Positions 24,619 to 32,494 of a stretch of DNA of 64,000 nucleotides are shown in pieces (the stretch's first letter is position 1; each line of letters begins with the position of its first letter). The DNA is from JACDCP01 sp050740235. GTDB lineage: Bacteria; Pseudomonadota; Gammaproteobacteria; Steroidobacterales; JACDCP01. The translations under genes and the position numbers were made by a program. The notes beneath the pieces were generated by a model. It did not search any database and was not told the DNA's origin. It saw only the letters and a list, made by a program, of their open reading frames with translations. The stretch covers positions 1 to 64,000 of the forward strand of contig JBOIDB010000072.1 of the NCBI GenBank assembly GCA_050740235.1, written 5' to 3'.

Positions 24619-24833
24619 GTCTTCTTCCTCCAGTCGGGCACTTTGTCGTCGAGAATCGTCTCCAGCGTGTTGATCCGGCTCTCCATCCGCTGCGCGCTTT
24701 CCCAGATATCCTCCAGCATCTTCTCGTCTTCGCTGGTGAACGAGCGGGTCGCCTTCCATTTGGTGACGTAATGCAGGATGACGGCCAGCGGCAGGACGAG
24801 GCTTACAAAAACGATACCGATGACTTCACTCAT
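24615..24833 (-). CDS. pspB: phage shock protein B
   Basis: A 72-residue PspB: membrane helix EVIGIVFVSLVLPLAVILHYV followed by TKWKATRSFTSEDEKMLEDIW and the amphipathic helix RMESRINTLETILDD. Length and layout fit the family (about 75 residues). PspB and PspC form the inner-membrane sensor that releases PspF inhibition and binds PspA during loss of proton motive force. It lies 24 bases after pspA and overlaps the next gene by ATGA. Confidence 0.9.
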   Translation of the reverse strand: MSEVIGIVFVSLVLPLAVILHYVTKWKATRSFTSEDEKMLEDIWESAQRMESRINTLETILDDKVPDWRKKT

Positions 24834-24857
24834 TGTTGTTCCCCGTCCGCGTGAAGT

Positions 24858-25535
24858 TTACTGGGCTGCAGAAGTCTTCTTGGCAACCCTCGCCTTCAGC
24901 GCCGACAGCTCCTTCTCGACGGCTTCCTCGGACTCGAGGCTCACGAACTGCTGGCGCAGGTCCTTCTTGAGTCCGAGGTCGTAGGCTTCCACGCGGCCTT
25001 CCACGTCCTCCATCTTGCGCTCGAACTGCTCGAAGCGGACCAGCGCGTCCTCGATCTTGTAGTCGTGGATCTTCTTGCGCACTTCCAGGCGGTGGTTCGC
25101 CGTGCGATGACGTGCGAGCAGCGCCTTCTGCCGCGACTTCGCGTCGGCCAGCTTCTCCTCGAGACGGGCGATGTCGTCATTGAGCTTGCTCAAGCCGTCG
25201 TCGATCGACTCGTACTGGCTGCGCAGCGATTCGGCGTGCGCGGCGACCCGCCCTTTCTCGATCAGCGCCGACTTGGCCAGGTCGTCCCGACCCTTGCCGA
25301 TCGCAAGCTCGGCCTTCCGCTGCCAGTCGGACTCCTCGCGCTCGACGGCGCCGAGCCGGCGATTGAGCTCCTTCTTGTCGGCGATCGCCCGCGCGGCGGT
25401 CGAGCGGACCTCGACCAGCGTGTCCTCCATCTCCTGGATCATGAGCCGGACGATCTTCTCCGGGTCCTCGGCCTTGTCGAGAATGGCGTTGATGTTCGAG
25501 TTCACGATGTCGCTGAATCTGGAAAAAATGCCCAT
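24858..25535 (-). CDS. pspA: phage shock protein A
   Basis: A 225-residue PspA/IM30 coiled-coil protein, close to the usual 222. The N-terminus MGIFSRFSDIVNSNINAILDK is the membrane-binding amphipathic helix; DPEKIVRLMIQEMEDTL and the long heptad region follow. PspA binds stressed inner membrane as an ESCRT-III-like scaffold and, when free, inhibits PspF. The start is ATG 25535 with a GAGGTGCAGG ribosome site. A sigma54 promoter lies about 83-98 bases upstream, and pspF is divergent beyond it. Confidence 0.95.
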   Translation of the reverse strand: MGIFSRFSDIVNSNINAILDKAEDPEKIVRLMIQEMEDTLVEVRSTAARAIADKKELNRRLGAVEREESDWQRKAELAIGKGRDDLAKSALIEKGRVAAHAESLRSQYESIDDGLSKLNDDIARLEEKLADAKSRQKALLARHRTANHRLEVRKKIHDYKIEDALVRFEQFERKMEDVEGRVEAYDLGLKKDLRQQFVSLESEEAVEKELSALKARVAKKTSAAQ

Positions 25536-25617
25536 GCTCCTGCACCTCGTTCGGATAACACATGACAGATGACGACAACTCAATTGCGGTGGTCTGCATC
25601 GGTCCTGGCTCCCTGAT

Positions 25618-25633
25618 AGCAGCTTTTGTGCCA
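25618..25633 (-). promoter_or_regulatory. sigma54 (RpoN) promoter of the psp operon
   Basis: On the minus strand the sequence TGGCAC-AAAAG-CTGCT keeps the invariant GG and GC exactly 10 bases apart and differs from the consensus TGGCACN5TTGCA at the first T of TTGC. It points to pspA. It sits in the only markedly AT-rich gap in the area, facing the PspF-type activator gene, which is how the psp system is regulated in enterobacteria. Transcription would start near 25606. Confidence 0.8.
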
Positions 25634-25766
25634 AGCGCTGGTCGCTTCAATAAGCTATTGAATGTAAAAGATTTATCGGTATCGCGCCGAAATTCCTGGT
25701 ACCAAAATCTCGGCTTCTCTGGTCAATTATTGACTGTTTACACTACTTTATAGTTACAATTCTCAA

Positions 25767-26861
25767 ATGGAAGCGCAACGCCCCGAGGCCACGCCGATCA
25801 TCGGTCAGGCACCCGCCTTTCTGGAGGCGCTCGAGCACGTTTCGCGCGCCGCGCCACTTGCCAAGCCCGTGCTCGTCATCGGCGAGCGCGGCACCGGCAA
25901 GGAACTCTTTTCCGCTCGCCTGCACTACCTGTCCACGCGGTGGGAACAGCCGCTGGTGAAGCTGAACTGCGCCGCACTCACCGAGAGCATTCTCGAATCG
26001 GAACTGTTCGGTCACGAAGCCGGCGCATTCACCGGCGCGACGCGCGACCACGTCGGTCGCTTCGAGCGCGCCGACGGCGGCACGCTGATCCTCGACGAGC
26101 TGGCGACCGTTCCGCTGCGCATGCAGGAGAAGATTCTGCGCGTCATCGAGTACGGTGAGTTCGAGCGTGTCGGCGGCAGCAAGACGATTCGCGTGGACGT
26201 GCGCATAGTCGGCTCGACCAATGCCGATTTGCCTTCGCTGGCGGACGAAGGCGCGTTCCGCGAGGACTTGCTCGACCGGCTCGCGTTCGACGTCATCGTC
26301 GCGCCGCCGTTGCGCGCGCGCCGGGATGACATTCTCGAGCTGGCGCAGCATTTCGCCGTCAACATGACCAGCGAGCTGCAGCGCTCGTACTTTCCGGGAT
26401 TCACGCTGCGCGCGGCCTCGACGCTGCTGAGCTATCACTGGCCCGGCAACGTGCGCGAGCTCAAGAACGCGGTCGAGCGTTCCGTCTACCGCCTGACGAA
26501 GCCCGACGTGCGCATCGACCGCATCCACTTCGATCCGTTCGATTCGCCGTTCATACCGAAACGCAAGCCGTCTGCCGCGCCGGCGTCTGAAACTCCGGCG
26601 GGTCCCGCGAGATCGCCCACTTTTGACGGCGACCTTCCCGCAGCTTCAGATCCGCTGTTGCCGTGCGATCTGAAGCAGGAGCTGGCGGACCTCGAGATCG
26701 AGTACATCCGTCACGCGATGGACGAATGCCGCTTCAACCAGCGCGTGGCGGCGGAAGCGCTGGGTCTCACCTATCATCAGCTGCGCGCGTGCCTGCGCAA
26801 GCACAATCTGCTCGCCGAAGTAGGGCGGGCGCGCAACAGCCCGGACGCCCCGGCCGCTTGA
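25767..26861 (+). CDS. pspF: PspF-type sigma54-dependent transcriptional activator
   Basis: A 364-residue AAA+ enhancer-binding protein with no N-terminal regulatory domain, as in PspF. Walker A GERGTGKELF, the sigma54-contacting loop GAFTGA near residues 89-94, Walker B TLILDELA, and arginine-finger region FREDLLDRLAF are present. The C-terminus is a Fis-type helix-turn-helix (NQRVAAEALGLTYHQLRACLRKHNLL). It activates the divergent pspA promoter and is expected to be inhibited by PspA. The start is ATG 25767 with no strong ribosome site. The AT-rich upstream sequence holds TTGACT near 25730 as a possible -35 element. Confidence 0.93.
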   Translation: MEAQRPEATPIIGQAPAFLEALEHVSRAAPLAKPVLVIGERGTGKELFSARLHYLSTRWEQPLVKLNCAALTESILESELFGHEAGAFTGATRDHVGRFERADGGTLILDELATVPLRMQEKILRVIEYGEFERVGGSKTIRVDVRIVGSTNADLPSLADEGAFREDLLDRLAFDVIVAPPLRARRDDILELAQHFAVNMTSELQRSYFPGFTLRAASTLLSYHWPGNVRELKNAVERSVYRLTKPDVRIDRIHFDPFDSPFIPKRKPSAAPASETPAGPARSPTFDGDLPAASDPLLPCDLKQELADLEIEYIRHAMDECRFNQRVAAEALGLTYHQLRACLRKHNLLAEVGRARNSPDAPAA

Positions 26862-26889
26862 TCCGGTGAGCGACCGAAACCGGCGGGGC

Positions 26890-27546
26890 TCAGGCCGGTT
26901 CGTCGGATTCGTCGTTCACGCGGGTGTCTATCGCGATCCAGTTGACTTCCCAGGTCTTGCCGCCGTCATCCGAGAATGCCTGTTCGAATCGGGCAGAAGT
27001 CGGCGTGATGTCGGAGATGATGAATCGAACGAGGATCGCTCGACCGTTGAGCATTTCCTGCCCGTAGAATTCGCCGCGTCCATCCTCGAACGCGCCGATC
27101 ACAGGAGGGCTCAAGGTACCGGTCCTGAGGCTCGAGAAATTGAGGCTCCACTGGCGGGCTTCGGGATTGTAAAGACGCAGGCTCAGCCCTTCGATGCGGC
27201 CTGACGGGCCTTCGACATCGAGCTCGACCAGATTGGCGCGGCCGTTCAACACCTTTCGGACGACGGACGTGCCTTCGTATTCGACCCACGTCCTGGAGCC
27301 GGTCAGGGGATTCTGGAGGCGCTTCAGGTGAGTCTTCCAGGTACCGAACTCGAAATCGAAATCGTGTTGCCCGTCGCGAGCCTCGGAAGCTTGCGATGGA
27401 GAGGATTTCGACGTGTCCGAATTCGTCTGAGCGGGCCCCGGAACGGGTAGCAAGGTGACGATCAGGCTGCATAGCAGGCGGCAAATTCTCGAATGTTCGA
27501 GCACGTCCATCACGGGTTCCTCACGATTCGTCTGAACGCCTGTCAA
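26890..27546 (-). CDS. exported DUF1579-like protein, unknown function
   Basis: A protein of up to 218 residues with a signal-peptide-like start (ICRLLCSLIVTLLPVPGPAQ) and a single beta-rich domain: HDFDFEFGTWKTHLKRL, WVEYEGTSVVRKVLNG, RLYNPEARQWSLNF, FSDDGGKTWEVNWIAID. This pattern resembles DUF1579 and calycin-like proteins, which may bind a small hydrophobic ligand. The true start may be ATG 27510 (MDVLEHSR) rather than 27546. It is divergent from the MocR regulator with only 49 bases between, so that regulator may control it. Confidence 0.7.
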   Translation of the reverse strand: MTGVQTNREEPVMDVLEHSRICRLLCSLIVTLLPVPGPAQTNSDTSKSSPSQASEARDGQHDFDFEFGTWKTHLKRLQNPLTGSRTWVEYEGTSVVRKVLNGRANLVELDVEGPSGRIEGLSLRLYNPEARQWSLNFSSLRTGTLSPPVIGAFEDGRGEFYGQEMLNGRAILVRFIISDITPTSARFEQAFSDDGGKTWEVNWIAIDTRVNDESDEPA

Positions 27547-27578
27547 TATCAGAGCAACCGGTCATGTAGCCATCGCCA

Positions 27579-27594
27579 ATTGGTATATTGGTGC
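27579..27594 (+). promoter_or_regulatory. direct repeat and -10-like element at the MocR start
   Basis: ATTGGTAT-ATTGGTGC forms a tandem 8-base direct repeat ending one base before the ATG of the MocR gene. TATATT at 27584-27589 lies 7 bases before the A of ATG, the spacing of a -10 box to a transcript start, and no Shine-Dalgarno is present. The transcript could therefore be leaderless and self-regulated. MocR proteins often bind direct repeats. Confidence 0.35.
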
Positions 27595-27595
27595 A

Positions 27596-29035
27596 ATGAC
27601 CACTTTGCACCTGCTCGTCGACCGGTCCGCCGGCATCTCCCTCCACCGCCAGATCTACGACGGGCTCCGGCGAGCCATCCTCGATGGCCTGCTCCGCCCC
27701 GGCCAGCGTGTTCCCTCGACCCGTACCCTGGCCTTGGAGCTCCAAGTGTCGCGCCTGCCGGTGCTCACGGCATATGACCAATTGCTGCACGAGGGCTACC
27801 TCGACGGCCGGGTCGGGTCCGGCACCTTCGTCAGCGCCGCGCTCCCCGACGACCTCCTGCATTCCCCTGCGCTCCAGGCCCCCGCAGCTCGCCGGAGCGC
27901 GGCTCGCCGGGTGCCCCGATTGCCGCCCCGGGCCCGCGACGAAGGCAGGTTGGGCCCATTCCGGATGAGTCTTCCGGCGCTGGACGAGTTTCCCCATGCC
28001 GCGTGGGCCCGGTTGGTGGCGCGCCACGCGCACACGCTGACGCACGAGCAAATGGCCTACGGCGATCCGGCCGGGCTGGTTCCCCTGCGCGAGGCCATTG
28101 CAGAGCATTTACGCGCGGCGCGCGCCGTCCGGTGCGAGGCCGGGCAGATCCTCATCGTTTCCGGTTCCCAGGCGGCCCTCCGCCTGGCCATGGCGGTGCT
28201 GCTGGCACGCGGCGACCGCGTTGCGCTGGAGGAGCCTGGCTATCCCGGAGCGAGGTCGGCGCTGCTTGCAGCCGGAGCAGAGCTGGTGCCGATACCGGTG
28301 GACGAGGAAGGCATGAGCGTGACCTCGCTTCGAAAGCGCGGCGGACGGGTGCGCGCGGCGTATGTCACACCGTCACATCAGTATCCCCTGGGAACGTCGA
28401 TGACCGCCGCCCGCCGCCTTGCGCTGCTGGACTGGGCCGTGCGCCGGGGGGCATGGGTGCTGGAGGACGACTACGACAGCGAGTATCGCTACGTCAGCCG
28501 GCCGCTCGGCGCGCTCCAGGGGATGGACGCGCACGAGAGGGTGATCTATATCGGCACGTTCAGCAAAGTGCTTTTTCCCGCCGTGCGCGTCGGTTACATC
28601 GTCGTGCCGCCGTCGCTCTGGCAGCGTTTCGTGGACGCGCGGGAAGCGTTCGATCTCTTATCCCCCTCGCTGTACCAGCTGGCGCTCGCGCAGTTTCTGC
28701 GCGAGGGTCGCTTCGCCCGACATCTTCGCCGCATGCGCGGGCTGTACCTTGAACGGCGCGACGCGTTGCTCACCGGTCTGGCTCGGCACTGCGGGGACCG
28801 GCTTACGGTTCACAACGCCGACGCCGGGCTCCACGTGGCGGCGCTGCTGTCAGAAGGGCTCGACGATAATGACGTCGTCCGGCGCATGGCCGGGCGCGGC
28901 TTGACGGCGACGGCGCTCTCCACGTGTTATGCGGGACCGGCCCGTCGGAAGGGATTGCTGCTGGGCTTCGGCGGTTCGACCGAACGGCGCCTGCTCGAGG
29001 CCACTCGCGTCCTGGGCGAGGTATTGCGGAATTAG
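27596..29035 (+). CDS. MocR-family regulator (GntR helix-turn-helix plus aminotransferase domain)
   Basis: A 479-residue PdxR/MocR-type regulator. Residues 10-80 are a GntR winged helix (LHRQIYDGLRRAILDGLLRPGQRVPSTRTLALEL). Residues about 110-475 are a fold-type I aminotransferase domain with VSGSQAAL, the Asp in LEDDYDSEYRY and the PLP-lysine motif IYIGTFSKVLFPAVRVGY. Such regulators sense PLP or amino-donor metabolites. Likely targets are itself and the divergent gene at 26890-27546. Confidence 0.9.
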   Translation: MTTLHLLVDRSAGISLHRQIYDGLRRAILDGLLRPGQRVPSTRTLALELQVSRLPVLTAYDQLLHEGYLDGRVGSGTFVSAALPDDLLHSPALQAPAARRSAARRVPRLPPRARDEGRLGPFRMSLPALDEFPHAAWARLVARHAHTLTHEQMAYGDPAGLVPLREAIAEHLRAARAVRCEAGQILIVSGSQAALRLAMAVLLARGDRVALEEPGYPGARSALLAAGAELVPIPVDEEGMSVTSLRKRGGRVRAAYVTPSHQYPLGTSMTAARRLALLDWAVRRGAWVLEDDYDSEYRYVSRPLGALQGMDAHERVIYIGTFSKVLFPAVRVGYIVVPPSLWQRFVDAREAFDLLSPSLYQLALAQFLREGRFARHLRRMRGLYLERRDALLTGLARHCGDRLTVHNADAGLHVAALLSEGLDDNDVVRRMAGRGLTATALSTCYAGPARRKGLLLGFGGSTERRLLEATRVLGEVLRN

Positions 29036-29068
29036 GTCACTTGCGTTGTCGAGCTGATCGACGCCCGT

Positions 29069-29779
29069 TCAACGTCCGGGAATCGCAATCCCGGTGGCGA
29101 CCGCGGGCCGCGCCATAAAGGCATCGAGCGTCCGCGCAATGTTCGCAAATTCGCTGATGCCGACCAGATCGCCAGCCTTGTAGTAACCGATCAGATTACG
29201 AACCATCGGGAATATGGAGATGTCCACGATGGTGTATTCATCGCCCATCATCCATGGGCGATCCTGAAGCCGCTGATCGAGCACGCCGAGCAGGCGCCGC
29301 GATTCCTCGACATAGTGGTCACGCGGCCGCTTGTCCTCGTATTCCCGGCCGCCGAACTTGTGGAAGAAACCGACCTGACCGAACATCGGACCTACGGCGC
29401 TCATCTGAAACATGAGCCATTGGATTGATTCATAGCGACGCGCTGCGTCCTCCGGAATGAACCGGCCGGTTTTTTCGGCGAGATACAGCAGGATCGCGCC
29501 GGATTCGAAGAGCGGCATGGGTTCGTCGTTCGGGCCGTGCGGATCGATGATGGACGGGATCTTGCCGTTGGGATTGAGCGACAGGTACTCCGGGCTGAGT
29601 TGATCTTTGGCTTCGAACCGAACGAGATGCGGCTCGTAGGCGAGACCCGTCTCCTCGAGCATGATCGAAGCCTTGACGCCGTTCGGCGTCGGCACCGAAT
29701 AAAGCTGAATCCGGTCGGGATATCTTGCCGGCCATTTGCGGGCGACCGGAAAGGCGGACAGATCGGTCATGATCGTCAT
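29069..29779 (-). CDS. glutathione S-transferase, YfcG/YghU-like
   Basis: A 236-residue protein with an N-terminal thioredoxin-like domain (IQLYSVPTPNGVKASIMLEE, NPNGKIPSIIDPHG, LFESGAILLYLAEKTG) and an all-helical C-terminal domain (MGDEYTIVDISIFPMV). The TPNG segment near residue 30 and the LFESGAIL glutathione contact are typical of the YfcG/YghU group, known for disulfide reductase activity. It overlaps the upstream haloperoxidase-like gene by ATGA (29776-29779), so the two are co-translated and may share an oxidative-stress role. Confidence 0.9.
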   Translation of the reverse strand: MTIMTDLSAFPVARKWPARYPDRIQLYSVPTPNGVKASIMLEETGLAYEPHLVRFEAKDQLSPEYLSLNPNGKIPSIIDPHGPNDEPMPLFESGAILLYLAEKTGRFIPEDAARRYESIQWLMFQMSAVGPMFGQVGFFHKFGGREYEDKRPRDHYVEESRRLLGVLDQRLQDRPWMMGDEYTIVDISIFPMVRNLIGYYKAGDLVGISEFANIARTLDAFMARPAVATGIAIPGR

Positions 29780-31260
29780 CGTTGTCTGACCACCGTCACT
29801 TTTCGCGTGTATATTACCGGCTGTCTGCCGGACCGTCCGGGGTCGGTCCGCAGCGAATGCGTCGCGCCGGTCCGCTGCGAATCCGTGCGCGCGTGGACCG
29901 GTCGGAGACTATTCTCCCAGACGTAATTCCCGATGCGTTCGCCGAGCCGGGTGCCCTCCGTCGAGTCGTAACGGAAATGGATGCCGAGATAGACGCGTGA
30001 CAGGGCACATTCGCGCGCCGCTGCCGAGAAACTCTCGAAAGAGCGGGTCGGCGGATCCATCTTCATCTTCGGCGACATGGGACCGGCGCTGTCTACAACT
30101 TCCGTAGTCATGGTGAACGGATAGCCGTCTCCGAACGTCTTTGTAAAGATCGTCAATGCAGCGGCACAGACGGTGCCGTGCGCGGAAGGATAGGACGGAA
30201 AGGCGTACGTGTGTCCATGCGTGTTGTTCCAGTCGGGATCGGCGACGGTATCGGGATTGCCGTCGTGCTCAGCCCAGCGAATCGCCGTGTACGGTCGCCA
30301 ATGGTTGTAGAAGTACTTGTTCTCGAACACGCTCACGTAGCCGTCGTAGATGGCGGCATTGATCAGAGCGAACAGGCGCGAAGCCGTCCAGAGGTCCATC
30401 GTCTCGGCATTCGTCAGCTCCCGGGCCAGCTTATTCATCGAGTTCTCGGCAAAGTCCTTCCACCATAAAGCCAGGTGTGTCTGGTCGGCGCTTCGCGTGC
30501 GGCTCTCGATCCGTCCTGTTGTCTTGACTTCGTTGTAGGCATCGAGGTACTCGCGACTGTCGATCTCCGGCGGCGGCGGGGCGCGGAACTGATCCGCCGA
30601 AGTCAGCACGAACGGTCTGGCCTTCGCCCAGCCGGCGCCGAAGACGAAGCCCTGCGGTGTGCCGCTGTGTTCCCGGAATTCGGCATAGACTCCCGGACCC
30701 ATCGGATGAAACTCGTAGGCCACCTCGGTGTTCCAGCCGTCGTTATTGCGCCTCTCGAGGATCGCCGCCGCGCAGGCCTTGCCGAGGGCGATGCCCGCGG
30801 CACGTCCTGCGCCGTCGGAGATCGTCAGCAGCTGCTTTTCGCGCATTCGGTCCAGTTCCGGCCGTCGATCCGGATATTGGCTGACGACGACCTCGAACGC
30901 GGCCTGAACGGCCGCAATCACGGGATCGGCATCCGCGGCCGCGGTATCGCAGGCATACGAGGCATAGACAGGACGAACGGCATTGAGCGCATCGTGCATC
31001 GCCAGATGGGCCATGACCGCTGTGCGCACCCCCTTGAGCGTGAGCAACCCGTCCTCCGCCTTCGCCAGCTTGATGATCTCGCGGTTCCATTCAATCGCGG
31101 GATCGGCATCCACCTGATCGGAGCCTGCTTCGGCATCGCCGCTCGCCTGCAGCGTGTGCCCGGACTCGCGCGGCTCTGCGTTTTCGGCGCTCGAGCAGCC
31201 GACGAGGCCCAGCACCAGGCAGGCAACGATCCCCCGGCTATTGCGGCACATCGCTTGCAT
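29776..31260 (-). CDS. vanadium-dependent haloperoxidase / PAP2-like lipoprotein
   Basis: A 494-residue lipoprotein (lipobox VLGLVGCSS). The C-terminal half has the vanadate or phosphate-binding pattern: Lys and RP in NKYFYNHWRPYTAIRW, PSAHGTVCAAA in place of PSGH, and SRVYLGIHFRYD as the SR-x5-H-x3-D motif. This pattern is shared by vanadium haloperoxidases and PAP2 acid phosphatases. The length and the DPDWNNTHGHTYAFPSYPSAHG context favour the haloperoxidase-like group. ATG 31260 is used because the signal peptide starts there. It is divergent from the HxlR regulator and coupled to the GST gene. Confidence 0.85.
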   Translation of the reverse strand: MQAMCRNSRGIVACLVLGLVGCSSAENAEPRESGHTLQASGDAEAGSDQVDADPAIEWNREIIKLAKAEDGLLTLKGVRTAVMAHLAMHDALNAVRPVYASYACDTAAADADPVIAAVQAAFEVVVSQYPDRRPELDRMREKQLLTISDGAGRAAGIALGKACAAAILERRNNDGWNTEVAYEFHPMGPGVYAEFREHSGTPQGFVFGAGWAKARPFVLTSADQFRAPPPPEIDSREYLDAYNEVKTTGRIESRTRSADQTHLALWWKDFAENSMNKLARELTNAETMDLWTASRLFALINAAIYDGYVSVFENKYFYNHWRPYTAIRWAEHDGNPDTVADPDWNNTHGHTYAFPSYPSAHGTVCAAALTIFTKTFGDGYPFTMTTEVVDSAGPMSPKMKMDPPTRSFESFSAAARECALSRVYLGIHFRYDSTEGTRLGERIGNYVWENSLRPVHARTDSQRTGATHSLRTDPGRSGRQPVIYTRKVTVVRQR

Positions 31261-31321
31261 CGAGGTTCTCCGCTCCTGTGTCTTGGAATGCCCGACTATC
31301 CTGAGCACGGCCGGCGCGAAA

Positions 31322-31343
31322 AACTACTACTGATTCTGTAGTT
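31322..31343. promoter_or_regulatory. AACTAC-N10-GTAGTT dyad in a divergent promoter region
   Basis: A perfect 6-base inverted repeat with 10-base spacing lies between the haloperoxidase-like gene (minus) and the HxlR gene (plus). HxlR proteins bind as dimers to such dyads in their own divergent promoters. Regulatory use is inferred from position only. Confidence 0.4.
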
Positions 31344-31376
31344 GCAAGTCGGGGCCTCCGGTTCGAAAATCGGGGC

Positions 31377-32144
31377 ATGTCCAGCACTTACGGACAATAT
31401 TGCCCACTGGCGCTGGCCGCCGAGGTGCTGTGTGAGCGGTGGACGCTCCTGGTGATCAGCCGGATCGTGGACGGCAACCGGCGATTCAACGAAATACACC
31501 GCGGTCTGCCGCGGATGTCAGCGACGCTGCTGTCGCAACGGCTGAGTCAGCTCGAACGCAGCGGGATCGTCCGGCGCCGGCCGTTGGCGAACGGTTCGGG
31601 TCATGAATACGTGCCCACGCCGGCCGGCGAGGCGTTGGAAACCATCATCACGGATATCGCCGTGTGGGGTCAGCAGTGGGCCCGCGACATGACGAACGAT
31701 GATCTCGATCCGGGCTTTCTTCTCTGGAGCATGCACTTGCGTCTGAACACCGCCGCCATGCCGTCCGGGCGCACCGTCATCGAGTTCGAGTTCACCGGCG
31801 CGCCGAAGGATTGCCGTCGATTCTGGCTGGTCAACACGGACGGAGTGGTCGATATGTGCCTGAAGCGCCCGGGTTTCGAGATCGACGTCTGCGTGAGATC
31901 GGATCTGCGCCGATTCATCGAGGCATGGCGGGGCTTCCGCGATCTGCGCACGGAAATTCGCGCCGACAGGATCCTCGTGCAGGGTCCACCACGTCTCGTC
32001 CGGCGCTTTCCCGACTGGCTGGATCTGAGCATGTTCGCTCCGTACTCCAGACTGCGTGCCGGTCGCGAAAATCGACTGTCGCTGGCAACGCGGCGGCGTG
32101 AAGGTTCGACCGTGCGGCTTGCGACTCACGCGCAGGATCGGTAA
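31377..32144 (+). CDS. HxlR-family transcriptional regulator with extra C-terminal domain
   Basis: A 255-residue regulator. Residues 1-105 are an HxlR winged helix: YCPLALAAEVLCERWTLLVI, RRFNEIHRGLPRMSATLLSQRL, YVPTPAGEAL. HxlR proteins are normally about 110 residues. The additional 150 residues resemble an SCP2-like ligand domain (VIEFEFTGAPKDCRRFWLVN and VDMCLKRPGFEIDVCV). It may sense a hydrophobic ligand and control the divergent haloperoxidase-GST operon. Confidence 0.85.
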   Translation: MSSTYGQYCPLALAAEVLCERWTLLVISRIVDGNRRFNEIHRGLPRMSATLLSQRLSQLERSGIVRRRPLANGSGHEYVPTPAGEALETIITDIAVWGQQWARDMTNDDLDPGFLLWSMHLRLNTAAMPSGRTVIEFEFTGAPKDCRRFWLVNTDGVVDMCLKRPGFEIDVCVRSDLRRFIEAWRGFRDLRTEIRADRILVQGPPRLVRRFPDWLDLSMFAPYSRLRAGRENRLSLATRRREGSTVRLATHAQDR

Positions 32145-32367
32145 GCGGGGACACCCTTGCCCTGATCGTCGCGACGTCGAGCCCCGAAGTGTCGACTTCG
32201 ATCCCGACGACCTGTCGCCGGCGCCGCAGCCTGGAATGATCTCCTTCCGCGGGCACATTGCCCGAGTTCTCGAATTCACGCATCGGGCTGACCGAAACAT
32301 TGTGGCTTGCCTGAGCGGCCGCTGCGAGGAGCAGCGTCGCGGCGCACGGAAGCACGACGTATCTCAT
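31915..32367 (-). CDS. possible small exported protein, perhaps a gene remnant
   Basis: ATG 32367 has a GGGAGAA ribosome site and opens with a convincing signal peptide (MRYVVLPCAATLLLAAAAQA|SHN). After about 50 residues the frame runs for 230 bases antisense to the HxlR gene, where codon quality is poor. The start looks real, but the reading frame past it does not look like a maintained protein. It may be a truncated or frameshifted gene. It partly fills the 350-base gap 32145-32494, where nothing else is recognised. Confidence 0.35.
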   Translation of the reverse strand: MRYVVLPCAATLLLAAAAQASHNVSVSPMREFENSGNVPAEGDHSRLRRRRQVVGIEVDTSGLDVATIRARVSPLTDPARESQAARSNLHAAALPATVDFRDRHAVWSTERTCSDPASRESAGRDVVDPARGSCRREFPCADRGSPAMPR

Positions 32368-32494
32368 TGCTGTTCTCCCGGCATTTGAGGCGATGCCGTC
32401 ACCGGCGGCGAACCATTCGCCGCGGGTCAGTAATATACGGAGCACGAGATCGTGCCCCAGTCCGATTTTTGTAGTAGCGAGGTTTTACAACGCC

